55,570 nucleotides of DNA from Prevotella pallens ATCC 700821 (GTDB lineage Bacteria; Bacteroidota; Bacteroidia; Bacteroidales; Bacteroidaceae): the NCBI RefSeq assembly GCF_000220255.1, contig NZ_GL982513.1:1904391-1959960 (forward strand). The letters run 5' to 3'. This document shows, one piece after another, positions 9,653 to 19,324 of this stretch. The notes under the pieces are model-generated. The model was given only the letters and a program-made list of their open reading frames with translations. It was not told the origin of the DNA and made no database searches. The position numbers and the translations under genes were made by a program. How positions within the stretch are numbered: the stretch's first letter is position 1; each line of letters starts with the position of its first letter.

Positions 9653-9753
9653 ATTAGTTTATAATTTAAAGATTAATACTCGTTATTAAATCTTCTGCTT
9701 TATGTTTGTTTTATATCTGCACTTTCTTCAATAACGCTTAAGTTTCTCTCTAT

Positions 9754-12342
9754 TTATTCAAAATCTACCGATGGAGATGTTGTTTGGTTGGAGTTATCTA
9801 CTTCGTTCGACTCATTTGAATAAGTATCATTCGTTTGATTTGTTTGTGAATGTTCTTCTTCTTCAACATGTTCTTCCATTTCAGCACTCATAACCTTACA
9901 AACAGAAGCAATAACATCGTTTTTCTTTGCAAGATTTATAAGACGAACTCCTTGCGTTGCACGTCCCATAACACGGCATTCTGCCACAGAAAGACGAATA
10001 ACAATACCACTTTGATTTATTATCATAAGGTCGTTCTTGTCGGTTACATTCTTTATAGCAACCAACTTGCCTGTCTTTTCTGTTATGTTCAATGTTTTAA
10101 CACCTTTACCACCACGATTTGTTAACCGATAATCTTCCACAACAGAACGTTTACCATAACCTTCTTCCGACACTACCATTACAGTTTCTTCATTGGCATT
10201 ATCTACAACTATCATTCCTACAACAGCATCGTCTCCGTCTTCATCTAATCTCATTCCACGTACTCCTGTAGAAACACGTCCCATAGTGCGTACTGCCTCT
10301 TCATTAAAACGACAAGCACGACCATTACGATTTGCCATTATAAGTTCGTTATGACCATTTGTTAATCGTACATCTACAACTTCGTCGCCTTCGTTTATAT
10401 TTATAGCAATAACACCATTAGTGCGCGGACGTGAATAATGTCGTAACGATGTTTTCTTTACTAATCCACATTTTGTGGCGAATACAACATAATGTGAATC
10501 GAGGAAAGTTTCATCGTCTAATCCTGTTAATCGTAAGAAAGCATTTACACTATCGTCAGGATCGAGTGCTAACATATTTTGAATTGCACGACCTTTCGAT
10601 GTTTTATCACCTTCAGGTATATCATAACATTTCATCCAGAAGCAACGTCCTTTCTTTGTAAAGAACAACATTGTTTGGTGCATTGTTGCAGGATAAATAA
10701 ATTCGGTAAAATCTTTATCTCTTGTGCGTGCTCCTTTTGAGCCTACTCCACCACGCGCTTGTTCTTTAAAATCGGTTAGTGGGGTTCGTTTTATATAACC
10801 AAGATGACTAATTGTAATAACAACAGGGTCGTTTGGATAAAAGTCTTCTGCATTAAATTCGTGTTCATCTGGAATAATTTCGGTACGACGAGCATCGCCA
10901 TATTTTTCTTTTACTTCCTGCAGTTCTTCTTTCATTACTTCTTTACAACGCTCTGGATTATCAAGAATTTCTTGCAAATCTTTTATGGTCTGCATTAATT
11001 CTTCATATTCTGCATGCAATTGATCCATACGCAAACCTGTAAGTTGCGATAAACGCATATCTACAATAGCTTTCGATTGCAATTCGTCTAATTCAAAACG
11101 TTTTTCCAAATTAGTTTGAGCTTCGGCTGGTGTTTGACTCGCACGAATTATATGTACTACCTCATCAATATTGTCGCAAGCTATTATTAATCCTTCTAAA
11201 ATGTGAGCGCGTTCTTTTGCTTTATTCAAATCGAACTTTGTACGACGAATAGTTACATCGTGGCGATGCTCTACAAAATATTTCACACAGTCGTATAAAC
11301 TCAATAAACGTGGACGACCATTTACAAGAGCTATACAGTTTACCGAGAACGAGCTCTGCAGAGCTGTCATTTTAAATAGTTTATTCAGAATAATATTAGC
11401 ATTGGCATCGCGTTTCACGTCTACAACAATACGCATTCCTTGACGTCCTGTTTCGTCGTTCACGTTTGAAATACCTTCCAACTTACCTTCTTTCACTAAG
11501 TCGGCTATATATTCTATTAGTTGTTGTTTGTTTACACCGTATGGAATTTCGGTTACAACTATTTTATCGTGTTGTTCTCCGCTTTCTATTTCGGCTTTTG
11601 CACGCATCACCACGCGTCCTTTTCCTGTTTCGTAGGCATCTTTTACTCCTTGTAACCCATAAATATAAGCTCCTGTAGGAAAATCTGGTGCTGGTATATA
11701 TTGCATTAATTCATCTACAGTAATTTCTGGATTATCAATATATGCGCAACAACCATCTATTACTTCGTTTAAATTATGTGTCGGAATATTTGTTGCCATA
11801 CCTACAGCAATTCCATTACCTCCGTTTACAAGTAAATTAGGTATTTTGGTTGGCATTACGGCTGGTTCCTTCAACGTGTCGTCAAAGTTATTCACCATAT
11901 CTACCGTATCTTTCTCAATGTCGTCCATTACGTGTTCGCCCATTTTGGCTAAACGACACTCAGTATAACGCATAGCGGCTGGAGAATCGCCATCAACGGA
12001 ACCAAAGTTTCCTTGTCCGTCCACCAGTTTATAACGCATATTCCATTCTTGCCCCATACGTACTAAGGCTCCATATACAGAAGAATCGCCATGTGGGTGA
12101 TATTTACCAAGCACTTCACCTACAACACGTGCACATTTCTTATAGGGTTGATTACTAAAATTGCCTATTCCTCGCATTCCATAAAGAATACGACGATGAA
12201 CTGGCTTAAAACCATCGCGTACATCTGGAAGTGCACGAGCTACTATTACCGACATTGAATAGTCGATATAAGAGCTTTTCATTTCTTCCTCAATGTTTAT
12301 TTTTAAAATACGATCGTGGTCTACTGTTTGATTCTCGTCCAT
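9754..12342 (-). CDS. gyrA: DNA gyrase subunit A
   Basis: The DNA-cleaving subunit of gyrase, which introduces negative supercoils. The 862 residues begin with the winged-helix and tower domains: SMSVIVARALPDVRDG at 29-44, the catalytic tyrosine Tyr126 in AMRYTECR, and the quinolone-contact segment HPHGDSSVYGALV at 82-94. The C-terminal half is the six-bladed beta-pinwheel, with the gyrase-box-like element QARGGVGSKG near 535. The last 40 residues are an acidic and Asn/Thr-rich tail. The residue aligned with E. coli Asp87 is Gly91. The start MDENQTVDHDRILKINIEEEM is typical for the phylum. Regulation is not evident. Confidence 0.97.
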   Translation of the reverse strand: MDENQTVDHDRILKINIEEEMKSSYIDYSMSVIVARALPDVRDGFKPVHRRILYGMRGIGNFSNQPYKKCARVVGEVLGKYHPHGDSSVYGALVRMGQEWNMRYKLVDGQGNFGSVDGDSPAAMRYTECRLAKMGEHVMDDIEKDTVDMVNNFDDTLKEPAVMPTKIPNLLVNGGNGIAVGMATNIPTHNLNEVIDGCCAYIDNPEITVDELMQYIPAPDFPTGAYIYGLQGVKDAYETGKGRVVMRAKAEIESGEQHDKIVVTEIPYGVNKQQLIEYIADLVKEGKLEGISNVNDETGRQGMRIVVDVKRDANANIILNKLFKMTALQSSFSVNCIALVNGRPRLLSLYDCVKYFVEHRHDVTIRRTKFDLNKAKERAHILEGLIIACDNIDEVVHIIRASQTPAEAQTNLEKRFELDELQSKAIVDMRLSQLTGLRMDQLHAEYEELMQTIKDLQEILDNPERCKEVMKEELQEVKEKYGDARRTEIIPDEHEFNAEDFYPNDPVVITISHLGYIKRTPLTDFKEQARGGVGSKGARTRDKDFTEFIYPATMHQTMLFFTKKGRCFWMKCYDIPEGDKTSKGRAIQNMLALDPDDSVNAFLRLTGLDDETFLDSHYVVFATKCGLVKKTSLRHYSRPRTNGVIAININEGDEVVDVRLTNGHNELIMANRNGRACRFNEEAVRTMGRVSTGVRGMRLDEDGDDAVVGMIVVDNANEETVMVVSEEGYGKRSVVEDYRLTNRGGKGVKTLNITEKTGKLVAIKNVTDKNDLMIINQSGIVIRLSVAECRVMGRATQGVRLINLAKKNDVIASVCKVMSAEMEEHVEEEEHSQTNQTNDTYSNESNEVDNSNQTTSPSVDFE

Positions 12343-13021
12343 TATTTTTGTATTTTTATATTCTATTATTTTTGTTTCGCTACAACCGCTTAAATTCTTA
12401 ATAAAATTGCGCTAAATAGCATTTATTTTCGTTTTAAGCCTTTCTGGTTGTTATTTCGGGCTGTAAAAGTACTAAATAAAAATGACATATAAACCCCTAA
12501 AAACGAAAAAAACACTATTTTAAGTATTCTTATGGTTGAAGAAAAACAACATAAAGCCATAACTTTATATGAAAAACAAGAAGGTTAGAAAGAAATATCT
12601 TTTTATAGATACTCTTTCTTCTATGCTCTTACAATTAATAAACAGAAAAAGGATTTTATTTTAAATTGGGGTCTCGTTAATAATACAAATACCAAAACTA
12701 AAACTTAAATAGAATTTTAGACTCTCGTAAATTTTGTTTTATTGTTAAGCAGATTTATATGTTTTGCAATGTAGAGACAGTGATCTACAGCTATTTATAA
12801 AGGCAAACAAGATGATTAAGAGTGAGAACTATAGACGATATATATGGCATTTTATTCAACTATTAATCTGTATTTAATATACCTTTTAAAATTTATAATT
12901 AAAAGTATCGGAAAATTTAATTATGATTTTTTATTTTGTAATTACTTTTTTCTATTTCATAATTATTATTTTCTCAGGTTCATAATACGCATAGAGAGAA
13001 AACTATATTTGAAAACACAAA

Positions 13022-13054
13022 AGCAGCATATTTGCATCTGGCAAATATGCTGCT
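13022..13054 (-). terminator. Strong hairpin terminator
   Basis: A perfect 14-bp stem: AGCAGCATATTTGC at 13022-13035 and its complement at 13041-13054, with a 5-base loop. On the minus strand it is followed by TTTGTGTTTTC, so it most likely ends the 14942-13198 transcript. Confidence 0.75.
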
Positions 13055-13087
13055 AATTACTGTATATGTAATGTAGATTTCGTGTAA

Positions 13088-13184
13088 ACTATGTGCACTT
13101 TGGCAAGTCTTTAATACCTAATTAGGCATTAGAAATTACTGGAGATAATTGTATTTACAATTGCACATAGTGTTATTGCCTAAT
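13088..13184. other. Inverted repeats just downstream of the 52-aa gene
   Basis: ACTATGTGCA at 13088-13097 is complementary to TGCACATAGT at 13162-13171, and ATTAGGCA at about 13121-13128 to TGCCTAAT at 13177-13184. A 10-bp palindrome CCTAATTAGG lies between. The two pairings cross each other, so they would be alternative or pseudoknotted structures in RNA. This may be a 3' UTR structure or a binding site; the role is unknown. Confidence 0.35.
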
Positions 13185-13197
13185 AATTGGTTAGAAT

Positions 13198-13356
13198 TTA
13201 ATACATATCATCTACTTCTGGGTCTTCATCGTCGTCATCTGTTTCGCCACCTACTGGCACTTTTGATTGTCCAGCAAGCGTTCTTTCAAGATATTCGTTG
13301 CTAAGTTGCAATACAACAACTTCAGAATTAGGCATTGTATATTCTTTTCTTTTCAT
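13198..13356 (-). CDS. 52-aa acidic small protein
   Basis: A short frame opens with an ATG at 13354-13356, preceded on the minus strand by AGGAGA 9-14 bases upstream, and ends with TAA at 13198-13200. The product begins MKRKEYTMPNSEVVVLQLSN and ends in a strongly acidic tail (GGETDDDDEDPEVDDMY). The start resembles a class of small Bacteroidales proteins with a K-x-Y-x-x-P-x-x-x-V-V-x-L opening, whose function is not known to me. It lies 17 bases after the stop of the 522-aa secreted protein and is probably co-transcribed with it. It has no signal peptide or membrane segment. Confidence 0.7.
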   Translation of the reverse strand: MKRKEYTMPNSEVVVLQLSNEYLERTLAGQSKVPVGGETDDDDEDPEVDDMY

Positions 13357-13373
13357 CTCTATTCTCTCCTATC

Positions 13374-14942
13374 TTACTTAATTATAACTTTCTTGCCATT
13401 TACAATATAAATACCTCTATTTGGTTTTTCTACACGTCTACCTTGTAAATCGTAATAAACAGCTTCGTTGTTTGTTTTTGGTGTGGCAACTTCTTCTATA
13501 CCTGCCGTAGTTTCTTCGTTTTCCATATCGTATCCGTCTAACTTTGCTCCAGAAGTGTTTGCATCTACCAATAAGAATGCTTTATTTCCTTTGACAGTTG
13601 TTCCACGATAGCGATAAAATCCCAAAGGATTACGCACTGAAGTATTTGGATTTATATTGAACACACGAATTGTTTTTCCGTTAGTTTCTACAGTTGTTTT
13701 TGCCTCATCAAAAAATATAGCTTTAAGAATATTGTTTGTAGATATTGTATTGGAACTTGCAATAGGCAACAATCTATTTGCATTACTTTGAGTTGTTTCT
13801 AATTCTAATATAATTGGAGTTTGTGCAGGAATTATTTCGCCTTGCGATGCTATTTTTGTACACTTTGCATATCCTTTTTCTTCGCCGATTGTACCAACAG
13901 ATTCCACAACGTAAGCATTAATATTGTCTATTATCTTCATTGGAAAATCGGTATAGAGGGTTGTAAAGTACTTATTATTCTTACCTTTCATCTTATCGGC
14001 TGTGGTAACTCCAAAATAATTGTTACTACTTTCGCCTACAGGTTCTATTATCCATTTTGCAGCTTCTCCTACAGCTGGCAGTTCTGGTCCAAACCATGCT
14101 GTGGCATTATTATTGCAAAAATTAAACTTTGCTTCTCCTTCGCGATATTTATTTACAGCATTTCCGTTTTCTGTTACTCGGTCGAGGGCACCTTCCATTA
14201 AATAATAAGTATGTCCGTGATTAACTCTGCCGGCATCAACATAACTTTTTACCAATATTACTAAATCGCTGCTTGTTCCAAAACGTCCTTCGAGTGCTTG
14301 CACTGCATATTTTTCTACAGCTTCCCAAACTTCATCAGCATTGTTATGTTTCAACCCATCACGGATATCTGGATAATTGACAAGAGCACTCTCAATTCCC
14401 GATTTTACCAAATTACCATTATTATTATAAAAATCTACAATAGGTTGCATAGATGGTACTGTTGCATACGCATAATAAGCCTCTGCTCCATTTGTGGTAG
14501 TTGTTTTCTCTAAATGCATATCTAAGTCCCATTTATTAAGCACTTGGGTTTCTAAATACACCATTGCAAAAGGAGCAAGTATAGTAAGCTTTTCCTTCAA
14601 TTTCGCATATATTTTATCCTTTACCATAGCTATGCCCTTCAATAAGTAACCATTAATTACATCTACACCCTGCGAACGTAAAGTTTTAATGGTATAGATA
14701 TTTTTAGTGTTATCCCATTCAGCGTCTAACTGAATAACACTTCCGGGTTGTGTCTTTACAGCTTCGGCAGTTTGGTTTGGTTGTGCCTGATACTTACCCG
14801 TAACTTGCACATACTGTTTCTTATCGGCTCGCGTATATGCATTCTTAATACGAAAATAGCCAGAAATAGGTCCTGCAGAATATGCTCCAATTGTGAATAA
14901 GAACAATAGGACCAATTGAATCAAACGTAATTTTTTCATCAT
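13374..14942 (-). CDS. Large secreted protein with C-terminal sorting-like tail
   Basis: A 522-residue protein with signal peptide (MMKKLRLIQLVLLFLF to GAYSAG). The body is unrecognised. The last 30 residues read YYDLQGRRVEKPNRGIYIVNG then KKVIIK, the short tail common at the C-terminus of exported Prevotella proteins and related to type IX sorting domains. This suggests cell-surface or outer-membrane delivery; a T9SS plug protein is encoded at 32405-33661. Two adjacent Met codons make the start ambiguous by one residue. A TATTTTTG box on the minus strand at 15116-15123 could be the promoter. The 52-aa gene follows closely. Confidence 0.8.
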   Translation of the reverse strand: MMKKLRLIQLVLLFLFTIGAYSAGPISGYFRIKNAYTRADKKQYVQVTGKYQAQPNQTAEAVKTQPGSVIQLDAEWDNTKNIYTIKTLRSQGVDVINGYLLKGIAMVKDKIYAKLKEKLTILAPFAMVYLETQVLNKWDLDMHLEKTTTTNGAEAYYAYATVPSMQPIVDFYNNNGNLVKSGIESALVNYPDIRDGLKHNNADEVWEAVEKYAVQALEGRFGTSSDLVILVKSYVDAGRVNHGHTYYLMEGALDRVTENGNAVNKYREGEAKFNFCNNNATAWFGPELPAVGEAAKWIIEPVGESSNNYFGVTTADKMKGKNNKYFTTLYTDFPMKIIDNINAYVVESVGTIGEEKGYAKCTKIASQGEIIPAQTPIILELETTQSNANRLLPIASSNTISTNNILKAIFFDEAKTTVETNGKTIRVFNINPNTSVRNPLGFYRYRGTTVKGNKAFLLVDANTSGAKLDGYDMENEETTAGIEEVATPKTNNEAVYYDLQGRRVEKPNRGIYIVNGKKVIIK

Positions 14943-15247
14943 TACTTTCCTTTTTTAAAATATAATACAATTAAAAATTATAATCAGAGTTATTTAATTT
15001 GAGTGCGAAATAGAAAATATAACGCAAAACATTTTTTAAATCAGAGCAACATTTATAGTCTTAATATTCAAAATATATAAGTCAATAAAAATGAAATTCT
15101 GAGTATCTTGTGAAGCAAAAATAGAAATAAAATTGTATATAAATACTCTCTAAAATAACATTTACGAACAAATAAAATTCTTTAGTAATCTTTTAATTAA
15201 AAGATATTAAGGCATTTACGGCAATTATACAAATAAATACAAACTAT

Positions 15248-15299
15248 AAAAAGAGTATCTGCATATCAAATTCTCATTCGATATGCAGATACTCTTTTT
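15248..15299 (-). terminator. Long perfect hairpin terminator
   Basis: A perfect 20-bp stem with arms 15248-15267 and 15280-15299 and a 12-base loop. Both ends carry A/T tracts, so it could work in both directions. It sits 120 bases past the stop of the beta-helix gene. The rest of 14943-15418 is AT-rich and shows only a possible promoter box at 15116-15123 for the next gene. Confidence 0.8.
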
Positions 15300-15418
15300 A
15301 TTATAAACAAACTTATACTAAATAACGTTCATCTATAATGTAACGACACTATACTTATATCAAAACTTTTTATTACGTAAATGTTAAGATATAAATATTA
15401 GCAAGTAAATAAAAAACA

Positions 15419-17101
15419 CTACTTTATAAATATTTTCTTTACAGTCAGAAGTTTTCCCTTATTTACAGTTTGCACAACGTAAATGCCTGGTAATGCTGGA
15501 CGAGTATTGCCTATATATCGCCCGTCAAGTGTATAATAGTTTTGTTTAACACCTTCAGATTCTGGCTTAATTGGTGTAATAAATGTGGCTGGATTAAACT
15601 CTGCTGCACCAACATCAATACTTTTACCCATTATTCGGTTATTACCATAAATATCTTCTGTGTAATTTTCAATACTAATAGGCATTCCTTTATCAACAAA
15701 TTCGCTACCCATTTGCAGTTCCCAACTAGCAAACAAAATATCGGCAATAGAATCTTTATTGGTAGTAAAGCCATCAAAATTAGTTGGGGCTACAAAATTT
15801 GCTTTGTCTACAGTGTTACTATTTATGGTATTTACAATATCTGTTGCAACATTACAATTAGAAGAATAGTCTAAATTTGCATTTGTAGTAGCCTTTCTCG
15901 TCTTATTATTCTGAATTGTGCTATTTATAATTTTACCACCATCGGTATATATTCCACCACCATTAAACGATGTACAGTTGTAAACAAGACCTCCCACGAA
16001 AGTTCCTTTATTATAAACACCACCACCAGCACCACCTTTATCGTCGCCCAATAATGTATAATCGGCAAAACAATTGGTAACAACGTTATTTATTGCAGTA
16101 CCTAAATTGTAGATACCACCACCAATAAGTCCACGAGAACTTATTATTTCGTTATCGCGTAATAAGCCTGTCGAATAGATTGCACCACCTTCACGAGCAT
16201 AACAACCTTCGAAAAGACAATCGGTAATGGTGCCTCCCACATTATATATAGCACCACCTGCATCTAAAGCAACACAATCTAAAAAGAAGCAATCGTTTAT
16301 ATCTACATTTTCGGCATACACTGCCCCACCCTGTGCTTGTGTATTTGGAGAATGACCATAAGTACGTTCAAAATAGCAGCCAGATATTTTTGCATTGTTC
16401 TTACCTATTAAATAAATAGCAGCACCATTGGCATATTTATTTCCTTCGGCTGTAAAGTAACAAGAGTTTTCTATAAATCGACAATTAGTTATTGTAACAT
16501 CGCCTACAGCATAAATAGCACCTCCTGAACATTGCACATTATACACCATTGCATTTGCACCTTTCAAGGTAAGTCCATCAATTGTTACGGGAGCAGTTAT
16601 TTCTTCCTTCGTATATAATATATGGTTAGCATTATTTGCCGTTCCTGGAATTATATTGTTATCAACTTTCCACCCAAACATATACGGATTTTCTGCATTC
16701 GTTTCTCTAATCCACTCATCAGGAACATCATCATCAGCACTCAATATTGTTGTATTCACATAATCGTAAGCTTCACCATCTTCTACTTTCATACGTTCTT
16801 CTTTATTCTTCTCTGTACCAGCAAAGCCTCCATAAATAGAAACGCCATTTTTTAGAGGAAAATGTCGTGAGTTTTTCTTCGAAGTTTTAATGAGTTGTGT
16901 GGGTTTATATGTACCTGCTGCAATCCAAATTTCATCGCCCGAAGTTGCTTTTGCTAAGGCATCGTCTAAACTTCCCATAGCTTTTTTCCACGAAGTGCCA
17001 TCGTTTGTTCCATTTGTTGTTACGTAATAGACTTTCGATTGTAATGGAGTTGCTGCAAAAAAGGCAGCAAATCCTACTGCAAAAAGATTTAAATGTTTCA
17101 T
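15419..17101 (-). CDS. Secreted right-handed beta-helix protein
   Basis: A 560-residue exported protein with signal peptide (MKHLNLFAVGFAAFFAATPLQS). Residues 27-110 have the form YYVTTNGTNDGTSWKKAMGSL ending in IWIAAGTYKP, typical of a parallel beta-helix start. Residues about 180-390 hold repeated GGAIY, GGGIYN and GGGVYN turns, as in polymorphic outer-membrane-protein-like helices. The C-terminus reads YYTLDGRYIGNTRPALPGIY and ends KKIFIK, a tail of the same kind as in the neighbouring 522-aa protein. Probably surface-associated; an adhesin or a polysaccharide-binding protein are both possible. No catalytic lyase residues are identified. Confidence 0.85.
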   Translation of the reverse strand: MKHLNLFAVGFAAFFAATPLQSKVYYVTTNGTNDGTSWKKAMGSLDDALAKATSGDEIWIAAGTYKPTQLIKTSKKNSRHFPLKNGVSIYGGFAGTEKNKEERMKVEDGEAYDYVNTTILSADDDVPDEWIRETNAENPYMFGWKVDNNIIPGTANNANHILYTKEEITAPVTIDGLTLKGANAMVYNVQCSGGAIYAVGDVTITNCRFIENSCYFTAEGNKYANGAAIYLIGKNNAKISGCYFERTYGHSPNTQAQGGAVYAENVDINDCFFLDCVALDAGGAIYNVGGTITDCLFEGCYAREGGAIYSTGLLRDNEIISSRGLIGGGIYNLGTAINNVVTNCFADYTLLGDDKGGAGGGVYNKGTFVGGLVYNCTSFNGGGIYTDGGKIINSTIQNNKTRKATTNANLDYSSNCNVATDIVNTINSNTVDKANFVAPTNFDGFTTNKDSIADILFASWELQMGSEFVDKGMPISIENYTEDIYGNNRIMGKSIDVGAAEFNPATFITPIKPESEGVKQNYYTLDGRYIGNTRPALPGIYVVQTVNKGKLLTVKKIFIK

Positions 17102-17167
17102 TTTTCAATATGCTTTTGTTTGTTAAGTTAGAATATTAAAATTACCTCTCTCCTATTATTATAGCCC

Positions 17168-18160
17168 CTATTTGCTTTTTGATATTTTAATAAGAAGCAA
17201 ACCAATTGCCGTCCAAATAAGTTCTCTTACACGCACTATAAGAGCAACAAAAATTCCTGCATTAGTTGTTAAACCTAATCCGGATATTGACATTAGAAAT
17301 CCACCTTCACGTCCTCCAAGTTGTAAAGGCATAAAAAACAAAATATTTGCGAATAATGTTGTAAAGGAAATTATAAGGATACAATTCAAATAGTTAACGC
17401 TTGGAAACAACACTAACAGTATAAAGAACACCTCGAGAGCACTACAAATACGGCAAGATAGTTCTATAAGAACAACCGATATAAATGTTTTTGGGTCTTG
17501 ATTATGTAATGCTGCAATCTGCTTATCTATATTTTCTAAGCGTTCTTTATTATTTTCGACATATTTATGTGCCCATTTTTTTATACCTGGAATATGTTTC
17601 AGCAGGTTCATAACACGAACAGCGAGTCCTTTTTTATATCCCGTGAAAAAGAACCAAATAGCTGTTAAACAAAAAATTCCACATATTGCTAACATAATAG
17701 CCATAAAAACACTAACGTGTTGTGTTAGTATAAAGAGAGGAATAGATAGTAACCAGAACCAAAAATGGCTGAATATGTGTGTCATTACAAACAAAAGCAC
17801 CGACGATGTGGCACGTTCTACTCCAATATATGGCGACAATTCCATAATTCTGTAAGGTTCGCCACCCATTAAGCCGCCTGGTGTTGCATAGTTTAATGCA
17901 AATCCAGACACACTAAGTTTATAGAGATATCCAAACGAAACCATTCGTTTATCTTCTCCCTTAGTTTGACTTTTAATAATAATATACCAAGATGCTGTAT
18001 TGAATATATAAAGAAATGCCCACAACAACAATACAGCGAAGAACCAATAGCCTGCATGCTGCAATCCTTTCCATACTTCGGAGAAGTTTAACTGTGTTAC
18101 CATTATAGCTAACACTACTATTCCGAAAAGGAAAAATCCATTCTGAAACTTCTTCTTCAT
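17168..18160 (-). CDS. Flippase-like membrane protein (LPG synthase TM family)
   Basis: A 330-residue integral membrane protein with about eight hydrophobic segments, for example FFLFGIVVLAIMVTQL at the N-terminus and GIFVALIVRVRELIWTAIGLL near the end. It fits the lysylphosphatidylglycerol synthase TM region / UPF0104 family: the segments ALNYATPGGLMGGEPYR around 94-110 and MPLQLGGREGGF around 275-286 are conserved there. There is no aminoacyl-transferase domain, so lipid lysylation is not implied; lipid or polyprenyl transport is possible. It is the fourth gene of the run rlmN, DUF4837, pdxA, this gene, 35 bases after pdxA. Confidence 0.85.
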   Translation of the reverse strand: MKKKFQNGFFLFGIVVLAIMVTQLNFSEVWKGLQHAGYWFFAVLLLWAFLYIFNTASWYIIIKSQTKGEDKRMVSFGYLYKLSVSGFALNYATPGGLMGGEPYRIMELSPYIGVERATSSVLLFVMTHIFSHFWFWLLSIPLFILTQHVSVFMAIMLAICGIFCLTAIWFFFTGYKKGLAVRVMNLLKHIPGIKKWAHKYVENNKERLENIDKQIAALHNQDPKTFISVVLIELSCRICSALEVFFILLVLFPSVNYLNCILIISFTTLFANILFFMPLQLGGREGGFLMSISGLGLTTNAGIFVALIVRVRELIWTAIGLLLIKISKSK

Positions 18161-18195
18161 TGGCTCAATGGTTTATGCTATTTTCTGCTTTCTTG

Positions 18196-19287
18196 TTATT
18201 CTTCTTTACGTTTTGGAATAGTAAAACGTACTTTCTCACTATCGTCGCGGCGTTCTTTATATAGCTTTGGCAATGGATTTCCCATTGGAGCATCGTATTC
18301 TTTACGATGACGAAATATATCTATAGCAAGAAAAATAGCATGGCGCATAGGCATTGCATCGGCAATTCCTTTACCAGCAATACTGAAATTATCTATAACT
18401 TCTGGAGTTGTACGTATCAATCGTAGTCCTGCAAGATAACTAACTCCTCCTTCTACTGTGAGCGAACGGAAAGGTGTTAATCCTTGTTCATAGTACATAG
18501 CAAGAATTCCATCGAATTTATCCCAATCGTTACCTGCAAAAAACTTATCTGCTGCGTATGGGCCAAATGCCAAAATATTTTCTTTCTCTAGTATATCAAT
18601 GGCAGGTTCTATTAGTTCTTGTTCTTCTGAACCTAACAATCCATTATCTCCAGCTTTCGGATTAAGAGCTAAAATAGCTATACGCGGATTAGAAATACGA
18701 AAATCGCGGCGTATACTTTGAAATAACAGACGACCGCTTTCGGTGATTTTCTCAATAGAAAGAGATTCGGCAACTTGTTTTAATGGCAGATTACGAGTAG
18801 CCAAAGCAATACGCATATTTTCGTTTATAAGCATTGAGAGCGATGGTTCTTCAGCTGGCAAATGATCTTCAATATATCTACTTTGTCCACTAAAATGAAA
18901 ACATTCATTATTCTCTAAAGGTGCAGTTACTAAAACATCAAATCCACCAGCATTATAATCTTCCAATGCTCGATCTATTGCAAGCAAGCCAGCATTACCC
19001 GATTCTTCTGTAGGAATACCGAGTTCTACTTTTATTTCTTCATCGAATACTGGTATAAAATTTATTCTGTTGTCTTGAACTTCACTTATATCATTAATAA
19101 TAGTAAAGGTTACTTCCATCTCTAAAGCATTACGATGGTAAGTAGCAACTTTAGGAGAACCATATATTATAGGTGTGCAGAGCTCCAACATTGTTGGTTC
19201 CTCAAATGCTTTGAATATCAATTCGTATCCTATTCCGTTTGTATCGCCATGTGTAATGGCTACTCGCACTTTTCTATTATTACTCAT
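18196..19287 (-). CDS. pdxA: 4-hydroxythreonine-4-phosphate dehydrogenase
   Basis: Oxidises 4-phosphohydroxy-L-threonine in the DXP-dependent route to pyridoxal phosphate. At 363 residues it has the family opening VAITHGDTNGIGYELI (8-23), LVTAPLEN near 120 and HFSGQSRYIEDHL near 130, and the metal-site and C-terminal segments typical of PdxA (MYYEQGLTPFRSLTVEGGV around 273-291, with YYEQGL where PdxA usually has YHDQGL, so the usual His-Asp pair is replaced). It is 37 bases after the DUF4837 lipoprotein. The window also has serC, which can serve the same pathway. Confidence 0.93.
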   Translation of the reverse strand: MSNNRKVRVAITHGDTNGIGYELIFKAFEEPTMLELCTPIIYGSPKVATYHRNALEMEVTFTIINDISEVQDNRINFIPVFDEEIKVELGIPTEESGNAGLLAIDRALEDYNAGGFDVLVTAPLENNECFHFSGQSRYIEDHLPAEEPSLSMLINENMRIALATRNLPLKQVAESLSIEKITESGRLLFQSIRRDFRISNPRIAILALNPKAGDNGLLGSEEQELIEPAIDILEKENILAFGPYAADKFFAGNDWDKFDGILAMYYEQGLTPFRSLTVEGGVSYLAGLRLIRTTPEVIDNFSIAGKGIADAMPMRHAIFLAIDIFRHRKEYDAPMGNPLPKLYKERRDDSEKVRFTIPKRKEE

Positions 19288-19324
19288 AACTTATTTAAAA
19301 TATTATGTATCTCTATTTCTTTTC

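Larger units (their letters stand above)
12343..13197. other. Gene-free stretch between gyrA and the 52-aa peptide gene
   Basis: Very AT-rich. It holds a terminator at 13022-13054, an inverted-repeat region at 13088-13184 and the unmapped gyrA promoter region. A 70-codon frame on the plus strand at 12844-13056 is low-complexity (Tyr/Phe/Ile-rich), runs into the terminator and is not believed. An 18-codon frame starting at 12533 cannot be supported. Confidence 0.5.

Noticed and set aside
12844..13056. 70-codon plus-strand frame in the gap before the 52-aa gene
   Set aside because: It is low-complexity and AT-driven and runs into a terminator stem.
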